A DNA stretch of 64,000 nt from Hominicoprocola sp037419475 (GTDB taxonomy: Bacteria > Bacillota > Clostridia > Oscillospirales > Oscillospiraceae), in contig JAXYYF010000102.1 in assembly GCA_037419475.1 (NCBI GenBank), forward strand, positions 6,289 through 70,288, read 5' to 3'. Position 1 is the stretch's first letter. Each line of letters begins with the position of its first letter. The position numbers and the translations under genes are program-made. The notes beneath the pieces were generated by a model, which was not told the DNA's origin, made no database searches, and saw only the letters and a list, made by a program, of their open reading frames with translations. Shown piece after piece: positions 18,948 to 27,790 of this stretch.

Positions 18948-19790
18948 ATGCAGAAATTCGACCATGTGCTGCTTGCCAGCGACTTTGATAATACGCTTGT
19001 CTGCACTCAGTACGCACTCGATAACGGAACGGAGATCCCGCCGATGTGCGTGCGCAACCGCGAGGCGCTGGAATATTTCATCCGGAATGGCGGGCTGTTT
19101 GCCATTTCGACCGGCCGCGCGCTGCCGGCCTTTATTGATTACGCGAAGGATGTGCCGATGAGCGCGCCGGGCGTGATCGCCAACGGTGCGGCGATTTACG
19201 ACTTCCGCGCGGGGCGCTATCTCTACACTGCCTTCCTCAACGAGGACACGCGGGCGCATATGGCCGAGCTGCTCGCGCGCTTTCCCACGCTGGCCTTTGA
19301 GGTCTACCATGAGGACCGCCGCATCCATGCGATGAACCCAAACCACTACATCAGAAGCCATGAGCATCTCACCCGCGCGGCGGTGCAGACGGTGGAGAGC
19401 TTCTCTGAGATCGATTTTCCCATCATCAAGATCCTTTTTGAAGAGGATCCGCCGCTGCTGGCACAGGTCGAGACCTTTATTCGCTCGCGTTCATGGGGCG
19501 TGGAGTATGAGCTGATTTACTCAAGCGACCATCTGCTCGAGTTGACCGCCGCCGGAGCGACCAAGGGCGGTATGATCCGGCGTCTGGCGGAGTTGCTGGG
19601 CGTTGCGCGCGGGGATATTTACTGCATCGGCGACCATAAAAACGACCTGCCTATGCTGGCGGTTTCCGCCGTGCCCTTTGCGCCCGCAAACGCCATTCCG
19701 GAGGTGCTTGCTTCCGGGGCGCGCATCGTTTCCCATTGCAGCGACGGTGCGGTCGCCGATGTGGTGGAGTATCTCGATAAGATCTACTGA
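18948..19790 (+). CDS. Cof-type HAD-superfamily hydrolase
   Basis: A 280-residue phosphatase of the Cof/type IIB HAD group, which act on sugar phosphates or nucleotide-like substrates in the cytoplasm. Motif I is DFDNT (residues 11-15), motif II is in AISTGR near residue 53, motif III is the lysine in TKGGMIRRL, and motif IV is GDHKNDLPM. The cap domain lies between motifs II and III. ATG 18948 is chosen because HVLLASDFDNT is the usual N-terminus and AGAAGGGA lies upstream; the upstream in-frame codons are promoter sequence. The specific substrate is unknown. Confidence 0.88.
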   Translation: MQKFDHVLLASDFDNTLVCTQYALDNGTEIPPMCVRNREALEYFIRNGGLFAISTGRALPAFIDYAKDVPMSAPGVIANGAAIYDFRAGRYLYTAFLNEDTRAHMAELLARFPTLAFEVYHEDRRIHAMNPNHYIRSHEHLTRAAVQTVESFSEIDFPIIKILFEEDPPLLAQVETFIRSRSWGVEYELIYSSDHLLELTAAGATKGGMIRRLAELLGVARGDIYCIGDHKNDLPMLAVSAVPFAPANAIPEVLASGARIVSHCSDGAVADVVEYLDKIY

Positions 19791-19795
19791 GCATG

Positions 19796-19822
19796 AAAAA
19801 AGCAGCCGTAAGGCTGCTTTTT
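19796..19822. terminator. Bidirectional terminator between HAD gene and rluD
   Basis: AAAAAGCAGCC / GGCTGCTTTTT with loop GTAA lies between two convergent genes and overlaps the rluD stop codon. Runs of A on one side and T on the other let it serve both. Confidence 0.85.
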
Positions 19823-20732
19823 ATTTTGCGATTTTTTTCAGCATGGCGGTAAACTCCTCCGGCAGGGGACAACTCAGTTCAACTGTCTCGTGTGTGCGCG
19901 GGTGGATGAAGCGCAGAGCGACTGCATGCAGGCATTGTCCTGTAAGGCTTGCGACCTCTTTTTTCGCGCCGTACACTGTGTCACCGAGAATGGGATGGCC
20001 GATGTAGGCCATATGGACGCGGATCTGGTGCGTGCGCCCGGTCTCCAGTCGGCAGCGGACGTGCGTATAGCCAGGATAGCGGGCGATGACCTCCCAGTGC
20101 GTGACGGCTTTGCGCCCGCCGGATACCACAGCCATGCGCTTGCGGTCTGTCGGGTGGCGGGCGATGGGGGCATCGACGGTGCCGCTGTCCGCGCGGGGAT
20201 TGCCGACAACGATGCATTCATATGTCCGTGCGAGCGTATGGTCGGCAAGCTGCGCGGAGAGGAACTGGTGCGCCGCGTCGTTCTTTGCCGCAATAATGAG
20301 GCCGCTCGTATCGCGGTCAATGCGGTGGACGATGCCGGGGCGCAGCGCTCCGCCGATTCCGGAGAGGGAACCGGCGCAGTGATGGAGCAGCGCGTTGACG
20401 AGTGTGCCGTCCGGATGCCCCGGCGCGGGATGGACGACCATGCCGCTGGGCTTGTTGACCACGATCACATCCGCATCCTCGTACACCACGTCGAGCGGGA
20501 TATCCTGCGCCACGGCCTCGACCGGCTCGGGCTCGGGGAGTATTACGGCGATCCGCTCGCCGCCTGCAAGCTTGCAGCTTTTTCCCACGGATCTTCCATC
20601 CACCAGCGCGCTGCCGCTTTCGATCAGCCGTGCCGCCTGCGAGCGGGTCAGGCCGTCAAGGCTCGACGCAAGAAATGCGTCGAGCCTTTGATTCCGGTTT
20701 GCTTCAGTTGTTCTCAGCAGGATCGGTTCCAT
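19821..20732 (-). CDS. rluD: RluA/RluD-family pseudouridine synthase
   Basis: A 303-residue pseudouridine synthase acting on 23S rRNA (RluD-like; exact uridines not readable). An N-terminal S4 RNA-binding domain spans about residues 15-65 (QRLDAFLASSLDGLTRSQAARLIESG). The catalytic aspartate is in HRIDRDTSGLII near residue 140. Other family segments are VVNKPSGMVVHPAPGH and LETGRTHQIRVHMAYIGHPILGD. Its 5' end overlaps lspA by 29 bases, the usual lspA-rluD pairing. The overlap means its ribosome site lies inside lspA. Confidence 0.93.
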   Translation of the reverse strand: MEPILLRTTEANRNQRLDAFLASSLDGLTRSQAARLIESGSALVDGRSVGKSCKLAGGERIAVILPEPEPVEAVAQDIPLDVVYEDADVIVVNKPSGMVVHPAPGHPDGTLVNALLHHCAGSLSGIGGALRPGIVHRIDRDTSGLIIAAKNDAAHQFLSAQLADHTLARTYECIVVGNPRADSGTVDAPIARHPTDRKRMAVVSGGRKAVTHWEVIARYPGYTHVRCRLETGRTHQIRVHMAYIGHPILGDTVYGAKKEVASLTGQCLHAVALRFIHPRTHETVELSCPLPEEFTAMLKKIAK

Positions 20733-21216
20733 GTCCGCCCTTCCAGTTCTTTTCGTCGGTTTTCGGATAGATCAAAAGGTAATAGACCACTGCCGTGATT
20801 GTGCCGCAGACCACGAAGCAGTCCGCGACGTTAAAGACCGGGAAGCCCATAAACGCAAGATCGAGCATATCGACTACATAGCCGAAGCGCACGCGGTCGA
20901 TGAGGTTTCCTACGCCGCCGCCGATAATGGCGGTGAGCGACCAAACGCCGAGCGGATGCCGCACGATCCTGATGAGCAGCCAGCACAGGGCGAGCATGGC
21001 GATGCTCGTCACCGCGACCAGCAGCCAGCGCGCACCGGAAAAGCTCGACCACGCGGCGCCGAAATTGCGGACATAGTGCAGATTGAGAAGACCGGGGAGA
21101 AAGGGCTGTCCCTCACCCACGGCGAAATGAGCCGTAATGAATGCCTTTACCCATTGATCCAGCGCGACAATGAGCGCCATAACGAGAGGGCAGAGCCAAA
21201 GTTGCCTTTTTTTCAC
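20704..21216 (-). CDS. lspA: Lipoprotein signal peptidase II
   Basis: LspA cleaves the signal peptide of prolipoproteins at the lipobox cysteine, in the membrane. The product is 170 residues with four predicted membrane segments (about 8-24, 65-83, 90-106 and 133-150). The two catalytic aspartates are in NLIDRVRFGYVVDMLD and FNVADCFVV. It would process the lipoproteins encoded at 11911, 28782 and 51592. It overlaps the anti-sigma gene by four bases and rluD by 29, so all belong to one message. Confidence 0.95.
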   Translation of the reverse strand: MKKRQLWLCPLVMALIVALDQWVKAFITAHFAVGEGQPFLPGLLNLHYVRNFGAAWSSFSGARWLLVAVTSIAMLALCWLLIRIVRHPLGVWSLTAIIGGGVGNLIDRVRFGYVVDMLDLAFMGFPVFNVADCFVVCGTITAVVYYLLIYPKTDEKNWKGGHGTDPAENN

Positions 21217-22076
21217 GTCTGCGGCACCTCAACATGGTCATTGGGGAATACGAGCACCCATTCTGCATTCTCCGGCGCGGACGCAAGTGCTTCCGAAAAC
21301 GGCTCTGCGATAGAAAGCCCATCCGGAAGCTCGCGCAGCGCGTTGATGGGAACATAGTAAAGATCTGTGCTGCCATCCCTGATGCCGTCGTTTTCCGCCA
21401 CATAGTCCGACGCACCCACGCCGTGCAGCGTAAGGATGACCGGACTGCCGCCGGCGTACAGCAGCGTACCCTCCCGGTCGCTCTCGCCGAGGGAAACCGT
21501 TTCGCAAGAGTAAAGTGAACCCGCACCGGCGGATTTGGCCATGCCGTTCTCATCGCTCTGCGCACCGTCGAGCGCGCTGTAGAATGAGCTGCCCTGTACG
21601 GCCTCGCAGTATTCATCGGGAAAGGCTTTTTCCTCCGGGGCTGAATCCGCTTCGGCGGCGGAAGCGTCTGCCGTGGAAACGAACATCTGGCTCTCCGGTG
21701 CGGGGAGAGCCGCCGTATCGTTTGCCGCCTGTTTTGTGTCAAAGCGCGGTACCGTTATCGCGGCGGCGAAAAGCACGAGGGCTGCGCAGGCGGCCATCGG
21801 CAGATAGCGCTTCCAAACGCTCCGCCGCTTCACCGAGGGCTTCGCCGCAGCCTTTTCCGCACGAACGGCAGCCATCACGCCCTCCGTAAAACCGTCAGGT
21901 ACTTCCTCTTCTTCAAACGCGTCAAATGCCGCGCGCATTTCCAGCAGCTCGTCAAGAAGCTTTCGGCACGCCGCACACCCTTCCGCATGGGCGGCGGTCT
22001 CCGCGCGCTCTTCATCCGTCAGCTCTCCGTCAACAAAGGCTGAGAGCAGCGGCGCAAATCTGTCACAATCCTTCAA
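21213..22076 (-). CDS. Zinc-finger anti-sigma factor (membrane)
   Basis: A 287-residue anti-sigma factor. The N-terminal zf-HC2 domain has the HxxxCxxC motif in HAEGCAACRKLLDEL (residues ~30-45). A basic region KRRSVWKRY precedes one membrane segment at about residues 92-108 (LPMAACAALVLFAAAITV). The outer domain of ~175 residues has no motif I recognize and probably senses or is cleaved. It overlaps the sigma-factor gene by four bases, so the two proteins are made together; by family knowledge it would hold the sigma at the membrane until a signal. Confidence 0.88.
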   Translation of the reverse strand: MKDCDRFAPLLSAFVDGELTDEERAETAAHAEGCAACRKLLDELLEMRAAFDAFEEEEVPDGFTEGVMAAVRAEKAAAKPSVKRRSVWKRYLPMAACAALVLFAAAITVPRFDTKQAANDTAALPAPESQMFVSTADASAAEADSAPEEKAFPDEYCEAVQGSSFYSALDGAQSDENGMAKSAGAGSLYSCETVSLGESDREGTLLYAGGSPVILTLHGVGASDYVAENDGIRDGSTDLYYVPINALRELPDGLSIAEPFSEALASAPENAEWVLVFPNDHVEVPQT

Positions 22077-22693
22077 GTTGCGTTCCTCTCCCCTCCAACA
22101 GATCGATTACATTCTGTAACCTTTGACGATGGCTTTTCAAAAAAGTTCCCATCTGCCGCCAAATAATTTCGCAGCAGGAGTCGCCCGCGGCTGATGCGGC
22201 TTTTTACTGTTCCCAGCTCAAGCGCTGTGATCTCGGAAATCTCGGCATAGCTGAGCTGATGGAGCTCGCGCAGCACCAGCACCTGCCGGTATTCCGGCGG
22301 CAGCGAGGCGAGCGCCTTGTGTACAAGGCGGTGCGTTTCCTGCCGCTCGACATGCTGCTCGGGCGTGGGTGCGTGGCCGCTGATCTCGAGATGCGTGTCC
22401 TCATCGTCGAGCGACACGCCATCCGGCGCGCGTTTGCTGCGTCGGAGCAGATCGATGCAGGCGTTGCTGGCCAGCCGGTAGAGCCATGTCGACAAAGCCG
22501 CGTCCTGCCGAAAGCCATCAAGTCCCCGCCAAAGGGCGAGAAATGTGTCCTGTGCGGCCTCGGCGGCGTCCTCGGCGCTGCCGCACATGCGCAGGCAGAG
22601 GTTGTATACTCTTTTCTCATGCAGCCGGACAAGCTGCTCAAAGGCATCCTCGTCGCCGCGGCGCGCGGCCTGAATCAGTTCGCTTTCGTTCAT
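22073..22693 (-). CDS. ECF-type RNA polymerase sigma factor
   Basis: A 206-residue sigma-70 family factor of the extracytoplasmic-function group. Region 2 is seen as DEDAFEQLVRLHEKRVYNLCLRM through TFLALWRGLDGFRQDAALSTWLYRLASNACIDLLRR (residues ~14-85). Region 4 is LASLPPEYRQVLVLRELHQLSYAEISEITALELGTVKSRISRGR (residues ~128-172). It is followed by its anti-sigma factor. The gene begins 11 bases after dusB in the same direction. The regulon is unknown; autoregulation is common in the family but no distinct promoter is seen in the 11-base gap. Confidence 0.93.
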   Translation of the reverse strand: MNESELIQAARRGDEDAFEQLVRLHEKRVYNLCLRMCGSAEDAAEAAQDTFLALWRGLDGFRQDAALSTWLYRLASNACIDLLRRSKRAPDGVSLDDEDTHLEISGHAPTPEQHVERQETHRLVHKALASLPPEYRQVLVLRELHQLSYAEISEITALELGTVKSRISRGRLLLRNYLAADGNFFEKPSSKVTECNRSVGGERNAT

Positions 22694-22704
22694 GTCCGCA
22701 TCCC

Positions 22705-23676
22705 TCAGTCGTGCAGATCGCGCTTGATGCCCGCCGTGACGCGGTATAGGTCCTCCAGCGTCTCCATACGGTTGATCTGCTCTTTATAGTAATTGGCGTA
22801 TTTCACACCCTTGAGATACCAGCAGTAGTGCCGCCGCGCTTCGAGCAGCGCGACCTTTTCGCTTCGGAATTCCGCGCTGCGCTCGATCTGGCGCACCAGC
22901 GCGTCGCACCGCTCGGCGAGCGGCGGGAGCGGCGGGATCGGCTCACCCGCGAGGGCGGCCTTTGCCTGCTGGAAGAGCCATGGATTCCCGAAGCAGCCGC
23001 GTCCGATCATCACGGCGTCCGCGCCGGTGGCTTTGAGGATCCTCACAGCATCCTCCGGCTCAAACACGTCGCCGTTGGCGATGACGGGGATCTTTACCGC
23101 TTCCTTCACCTCGCGGATCGTCGACCAGTCTGCCTGCCCGCCGTACATCTGCACGCGCGTGCGGCCATGGACGGTGACACCGGCTACGCCGACGGATTCG
23201 AGCAGCACGGCGAGCGCGGGCGCGTTGATGCTGCCCTTGTCCCAGCCGCGGCGCATCTTGGCCGTCACGGGGACCTTGACCGCCCTGACCACAGCTTCGG
23301 CAATGCGCGCAGCCTTTTCGGGGTCCTTCATCAGAGCCGAGCCATCGCCGTTGTTTACGATCTTTCCGACCGGACAGCCCATATTGATATCAAGGATATC
23401 CGCACCGCTTGCTTCAATGGCGATCTGCGCGGCCTCGGCCATGCATACCGGATCGCTGCCGAAGATCTGTGCCTGCATCGGGTGTTCGCCAGGAAAGGGC
23501 GCAAGCAGCGTGCGGCTCTTTTTATCCTGATAGCACAGGGCCTTGGAGCTGACGAGCTCCGTGCACGTCAGCCCCGCACCCAGAGAGGCGCACAGCTCGC
23601 GGAACGCCGCATCGGTCACACCCGCCATCGGCGCGAGGGCAAGCTTTGATTCGATTGTTACGCTGCCGATTTGCAT
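22705..23676 (-). CDS. dusB: tRNA-dihydrouridine synthase, DusB-type
   Basis: A 323-residue flavoenzyme that reduces uridine to dihydrouridine in tRNA. The TIM-barrel start LALAPMAGVTDAAFREL, the catalytic cysteine in DINMGCPVGKIVNNGDGSAL near residue 95, the FMN/RNA segments VTVHGRTR and PVIANGDVF, and IGRGCFGNPWLF are all family features. CAGGAGGCC precedes ATG 23676. It leads a same-direction group with the sigma/anti-sigma pair, lspA and rluD. Confidence 0.93.
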   Translation of the reverse strand: MQIGSVTIESKLALAPMAGVTDAAFRELCASLGAGLTCTELVSSKALCYQDKKSRTLLAPFPGEHPMQAQIFGSDPVCMAEAAQIAIEASGADILDINMGCPVGKIVNNGDGSALMKDPEKAARIAEAVVRAVKVPVTAKMRRGWDKGSINAPALAVLLESVGVAGVTVHGRTRVQMYGGQADWSTIREVKEAVKIPVIANGDVFEPEDAVRILKATGADAVMIGRGCFGNPWLFQQAKAALAGEPIPPLPPLAERCDALVRQIERSAEFRSEKVALLEARRHYCWYLKGVKYANYYKEQINRMETLEDLYRVTAGIKRDLHD

Positions 23677-23704
23677 AAGGGCCTCCTGCGCATAAATTAT
23701 AATC

Positions 23705-23713
23705 ATTATAGCA
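23705..23713 (-). promoter_or_regulatory. Extended -10 promoter candidate for dusB
   Basis: On the minus strand TGCTATAAT (extended -10 with perfect TATAAT) lies 28 bases before dusB. No good -35 box is seen, which is acceptable for extended -10 promoters. Confidence 0.4.
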
Positions 23714-23746
23714 CGCTTTTGCGCCGAGTGAAAGCCCCTAAATTTT

Positions 23747-23777
23747 GCAGGGGCGTCCCGCTGCGGGACGCCCCTGC
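23747..23777. repeat. Long GC palindrome between glnA and dusB
   Basis: A 31-base inverted repeat with 15-base arms (CAGGGGCGTCCCGC core) and a one-base centre lies between glnA and dusB. No T-run follows on either strand, so it is either a weak terminator for the liv-glnA operon or a dispersed REP-type palindrome. Confidence 0.6.
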
Positions 23778-23796
23778 CGGTATGGAGGATGGCAGA

Positions 23797-25221
23797 TCAT
23801 AAATTATAATATCGTTCAAATTCCGCGGGATGGGGAATGGCGGCTATCTCCGCGCACTCTCTGCGCTTGGCGGCGATGAAGCTGCGCAGCAGCGCTTCGG
23901 GAAACACGCCGCCGCGCGTGAGGTAGTCGTGGTCGGCCTCCAGCGCGTCAAGCGCCGCATCGAGCGAGGCGGGCAGCCGGCGCAGCTTTGCCCGCTCTTC
24001 GGCCGGGAGCGTGTAGAGATTCATGTCATAGGGGCCCCAGCCGTTGGCATGCGGGTCAATCTTGTGCTCAATGCCGTCAAGCCCTGCCATGAGCAGCGCC
24101 GCGTAGCAATAGTATGGATTGCATGTCGCGTCCGGGCTGCGCAGCTCAAATCGGCGCATATTCGGCGTCTTCGCGTAGGCGGGGATACGAATGACTGCAC
24201 TGCGGTTGCTCGTGGCGTATCCGACCGTAACGGGCGCTTCAAAGCCCGGCACCAGACGCTTGAAGGAGTTGGTGGACGGGTTGGTGATGGCGCAGAGAGA
24301 ATCGATGTGCCGGAGCAGTCCGCCCATGAACCAGTGCGCCTCCCGGCTCAGGTGCGAGTAGCCGTTGTCGTCGGAGAACACCGGCTCACCGTCTTTTAAA
24401 AGCAGCATGTGGACGTGCATTCCGCTGCCCGCCTCGCCGTAAATGGGCTTTGGCATAAAAGTCGCGCTTTTGCCGTATTTGAGGGCGGTGTTGCGGATGA
24501 TGTACCGGATCATCATGCTTGCGTCGGCCATTTTGCTCATCTCGCCGAGCTTGGGCTCGATCTCAAACTGGCCTGCGCCGCCGACTTCGGGATGATGGTA
24601 CTTGACCGGGATGCCGGCCTGTTCCATCAGAATGCACATCTCGCTGCGGCACTCATAGGTTCGGTCGAGCGGCTTGGCGGCATGATAATGTCCCTGCCGG
24701 GGGACGATCGTGCCGCAGCCGCTGCTGCCGCTGTTCCAGTACGCCTGTTCGGCGTCCGGATGCATGCTGATTTCATTCGGCGAGACCTTCCACGACACGC
24801 TGTCGAAGAGATAAAATTCAAACTCCGGCAGGACGAGCATCGTGTCGGCGACGCCCATATCGCGCATATATTGCTCTGCCGCGCGCACGACGCTGCGCGG
24901 GTACTGGTCGAGCGGACGGTTGCGCGGCGTATCAATGACCATGACATCGCCGGTCATTGACAGTGTGGAAATGCCGCAAAATGGGTCCGGCTGTGCGGTA
25001 TCGGGATCGGGAATGAACACCATGTCGCTCTTCTCAACTGCGGCATAGCCGTAGTTTGAGGCATCGAAGCCGATACCGTCGGTCATGGTCGCCTCTGTGA
25101 AGTTTTGCGCGGGGATCGTCACATGACGGAAGTGGCCGTCGATATCGACCATCTTGAAGTCCACCATTTTGATATCTCGCTCACGGATGAGCTGCATGAC
25201 ATCCTGTGCCGTTTTAGCCAT
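23797..25221 (-). CDS. glnA: Type I glutamine synthetase
   Basis: GlnA makes glutamine from glutamate, ammonia and ATP. The product is 474 residues, the GSI length. Metal and substrate segments include VLPEFEFYLFD, QFEIEPK, EAGSGMHVH, NRSAVIRIPAY and RRFELRSPDATCNPY. NLYTLPAEE contains the tyrosine that is adenylylated in GSI-beta enzymes (NLYDLPPEE in Escherichia coli); whether this host adenylylates it is unknown. GGAGGTATACAGCC precedes ATG 25221. It follows livF by 29 bases without a terminator, so it is probably the last gene of the liv operon. Confidence 0.96.
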   Translation of the reverse strand: MAKTAQDVMQLIRERDIKMVDFKMVDIDGHFRHVTIPAQNFTEATMTDGIGFDASNYGYAAVEKSDMVFIPDPDTAQPDPFCGISTLSMTGDVMVIDTPRNRPLDQYPRSVVRAAEQYMRDMGVADTMLVLPEFEFYLFDSVSWKVSPNEISMHPDAEQAYWNSGSSGCGTIVPRQGHYHAAKPLDRTYECRSEMCILMEQAGIPVKYHHPEVGGAGQFEIEPKLGEMSKMADASMMIRYIIRNTALKYGKSATFMPKPIYGEAGSGMHVHMLLLKDGEPVFSDDNGYSHLSREAHWFMGGLLRHIDSLCAITNPSTNSFKRLVPGFEAPVTVGYATSNRSAVIRIPAYAKTPNMRRFELRSPDATCNPYYCYAALLMAGLDGIEHKIDPHANGWGPYDMNLYTLPAEERAKLRRLPASLDAALDALEADHDYLTRGGVFPEALLRSFIAAKRRECAEIAAIPHPAEFERYYNL

Positions 25222-25250
25222 GGCTGTATACCTCCGAACATTTTCAAAAA

Positions 25251-25967
25251 TCAGCGGGCGGCTTTGCCGAGATAGGCCTCCGCGATAGCAGGATCACGGA
25301 GCAGCTCGCGCCCCGGACCGGATTTGGTGATGCGTCCCTGCTCGAGCACATAGGCGTTATCCGCGACGGAAAGTGCCTTGAGCGCATTTTGCTCGACGAG
25401 CAGAATGGTCTTGCCCATCGCCTTGATCTCCTCGATGGTGTCAAAAATGGTGCCGACCAGCAGCGGTGCGAGACCGAGTGACGGCTCATCGAGCATGATG
25501 AGGTCGGGCGCGGACATGATGCCGCGTCCCATCGCCAGCATCTGCTGCTCGCCGCCGGAGAGCGTGCCGGCGATCTGATCCCGACGCTCTTCCAGACGCG
25601 GAAAGATTTCGTATACGCGCTTGAGATCGCGCGCGACGCCGTCTCTGTCGCGGCGCAGATATGCGCCGATCTTCAGGTTTTCAAGGGTTGTAAGATTAGC
25701 AAAGATCTGCCGTCCCTCCGGCACCTGACACACGCCGAGTCGGACGACACGGCTTGCGGACATGGGGAGCGGCTGGCCTTTGTAGAGGATCACGCCGGAG
25801 CTGTACTTTACCAGTCCGGAGATGGCGTTCATCATAGAGGATTTCCCCGCACCGTTTGAGCCGATCATGGAAACGATCTGCCCTTCCTCCACATCAAGCG
25901 AGATGCCCTTGAGGGCGTGGATGCCGCCGTAGTAGACATGTAGATTGCGGATCTCAAGCATTGCCAT
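25251..25967 (-). CDS. livF: Branched-chain amino acid ABC transporter ATP-binding protein LivF
   Basis: One of two ATPases of the branched-chain amino acid importer. Walker A is GSNGAGKSS, the ABC signature is LSGGEQQMLAMGR, and Walker B is LIMLDEPSLGLAP; the last two are LivF-typical. The product is 238 residues. Start ATG 25967 is preferred over ATG 25961 because the GAGGAT ribosome site is better spaced; either overlaps the livG end. A longer frame upstream is only livG in another frame. Confidence 0.95.
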   Translation of the reverse strand: MAMLEIRNLHVYYGGIHALKGISLDVEEGQIVSMIGSNGAGKSSMMNAISGLVKYSSGVILYKGQPLPMSASRVVRLGVCQVPEGRQIFANLTTLENLKIGAYLRRDRDGVARDLKRVYEIFPRLEERRDQIAGTLSGGEQQMLAMGRGIMSAPDLIMLDEPSLGLAPLLVGTIFDTIEEIKAMGKTILLVEQNALKALSVADNAYVLEQGRITKSGPGRELLRDPAIAEAYLGKAAR

Positions 25968-26826
25968 CGGGTGCATCCTCCTTTCCAAGGTAAGCTTCAA
26001 TGACCTCGGGATTGCTCTGGATCTCGGCAGGCGTGCCTTCGGCAAGGGGTTTGCCGAAGTTGAGCACGAAGATGCGGTCAGAGACGTTCATCACAAGATC
26101 CATATGGTGCTCGATAATGAGAACGGTGAGGTCGAAGCGATCGCGGATGGAGCGAATAAGCTCCATGAGCGCAAGCGTTTCCTCCGGGTTCATGCCGGCG
26201 GCCGGCTCGTCAAGAAGCAGAAGCTTCGGGCTGGTCGCCAGTGCGCGGGCGATCTCCAGCTTGCGCTGCTGGCCGTAGGGCAGATTGACGGCGGTCATAT
26301 CCCGCGCCTCCCAGATGCCCATGAGCCGCAAGAGCGCCTCCGCTTTTGCGCGCAGCACCTTTTCCTGATGATAGTATTTTGTGAACCGTGTCGGCCCGAA
26401 GGGCAGACGCCAGAGTGACTGGAAGATGTTGTAATCTGCCTCCGCGTGGCAGGCGGTGAGGACGTTGTTGTACACCGTTTCACTCTTAAAAAGGCGGATA
26501 TTCTGGAATGTGCGTGCCATGCCGCGCAGCATAATGTCATGGGGCCGATTGTGAATGGGTCTGTGGCCTGCGCTGTTTCCGGCTGCGCCCTGTCCGATGA
26601 CTGTACCGTCAAAGAGAATGCTTCCCTCTGTGAGGGAATAAACGCCGGTGATGAGGTTGAAGATCGTGGTTTTTCCGGCGCCGTTCGGCCCGATGAGCGC
26701 ATAGATCTCGCTTTTTTTGACTCGGAAGGAGACGTCGTCCACGGCGGTCAGGCCGCCAAAGCGCTTGGTGACGTGCCTGAGTTCGAGCATGGCATCGTCC
26801 TCGCGGCGCGCGATGCCGTCATTCAT
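25954..26826 (-). CDS. livG: Branched-chain amino acid ABC transporter ATP-binding protein LivG
   Basis: The second ATPase of the importer, 290 residues. Walker A is GPNGAGKTTIFNLITG, the signature region is LPYGQQRKLEIARAL, and Walker B is LLLLDEPAAGMNPEE, all characteristic of LivG. The central insertion (residues ~75-135) is slightly long, with a GHRPIHNRPHDIM segment before ARTFQNIRLF. Its ATG overlaps the livM stop (ATGA), with GAGGAGG upstream. Confidence 0.95.
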   Translation of the reverse strand: MNDGIARREDDAMLELRHVTKRFGGLTAVDDVSFRVKKSEIYALIGPNGAGKTTIFNLITGVYSLTEGSILFDGTVIGQGAAGNSAGHRPIHNRPHDIMLRGMARTFQNIRLFKSETVYNNVLTACHAEADYNIFQSLWRLPFGPTRFTKYYHQEKVLRAKAEALLRLMGIWEARDMTAVNLPYGQQRKLEIARALATSPKLLLLDEPAAGMNPEETLALMELIRSIRDRFDLTVLIIEHHMDLVMNVSDRIFVLNFGKPLAEGTPAEIQSNPEVIEAYLGKEDAPDGNA

Positions 26827-27776
26827 ACTGCCGCCTCCTCTCTGCCGCTGCCGTCGTCAGGAGATGGGGGCAGCGGTGTTTCCTTTTTGACGAATATACG
26901 GACAACGGCGTGAAAGAGCCGACCGACGGGAAGCTCACGCCCGCCCATGAGACCCTTCGGACGGACGATCATAATGACAATGACGGCGAGACCGTACATC
27001 ACCAGACGCCAGTCGCCGACCGCACGCAGCAGCTCCGGCAGCGCGCAGAGCAGCAGTGTGCCGAGCACCGCGCCGGTGATCGAGCCCATGCCGCCGAAAA
27101 TGACCATGATGGTGTACTCCGTGGACTTGACCATCATAAACATCTTGGGCTGAAGATAGCCGAAGTAGTGCGCGAGCATACCGCCGGCGATTCCTGCGTA
27201 GAGTGCGGACATGCACATGGCCAGCATCTTCGAGCGGAAGGTGTTGATACCGCTCATCTGCGCGGCCAGCTCGTCCTCGCGCACGGCAAGCATGCTGCGC
27301 CCATGCCGGGAGTTCATCACCAGCGCGGTGGCTGTGAGAAAGAAGGCAACAAGGATGAGCGAACCGGCGAAGGTCGTGCGGAGCGGAATGCTGGCCACAC
27401 CCTTTGCGCCGTCGAGCACGAAATCGCGGCCGCCTGCATTCCACCGCAGCTGCAAATTGTTGAAGATAAGCCGTATCGCCTCCCCCACGCCGAGCGTGGC
27501 GATGCAGAAATAGTCGCCCTTGAGGTTGAGCGTGATCTTGCCGAGTGCCGCGCCGAGTACCATGGACGCGAGTCCCGCGGCGGTCAGTGCGGCCCAATAG
27601 GGCAGACCGAAGGCCATGGTACAGACGACGGAGACGTATGCGCCGACACACACGAAGCCCGCGTGGCCGAAGGAGAACATACCCGTATAGCCCGTGAGAA
27701 TCGACAGGCCCAGCACGATGAGCAGCGTATAACAGGATTGAATAAGAATGCCCTCGATATAATACCAGCTGAACAT
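26823..27776 (-). CDS. livM: Branched-chain amino acid ABC transporter permease LivM
   Basis: A 317-residue inner-membrane permease with about eight hydrophobic segments. LivM signatures are LSILTGYTGMFSFGHAGFVCVGAY near the N-terminus, KGDYFCIATLGVGEAIRL, and FGGMGSITGAVLGTLLLCALPELLR. The C-terminus ends in a charged cytoplasmic tail. It is 14 bases after livH and overlaps livG by four. Confidence 0.94.
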   Translation of the reverse strand: MFSWYYIEGILIQSCYTLLIVLGLSILTGYTGMFSFGHAGFVCVGAYVSVVCTMAFGLPYWAALTAAGLASMVLGAALGKITLNLKGDYFCIATLGVGEAIRLIFNNLQLRWNAGGRDFVLDGAKGVASIPLRTTFAGSLILVAFFLTATALVMNSRHGRSMLAVREDELAAQMSGINTFRSKMLAMCMSALYAGIAGGMLAHYFGYLQPKMFMMVKSTEYTIMVIFGGMGSITGAVLGTLLLCALPELLRAVGDWRLVMYGLAVIVIMIVRPKGLMGGRELPVGRLFHAVVRIFVKKETPLPPSPDDGSGREEAAV

Positions 27777-27790
27777 ATGGCGTCCCTCCT

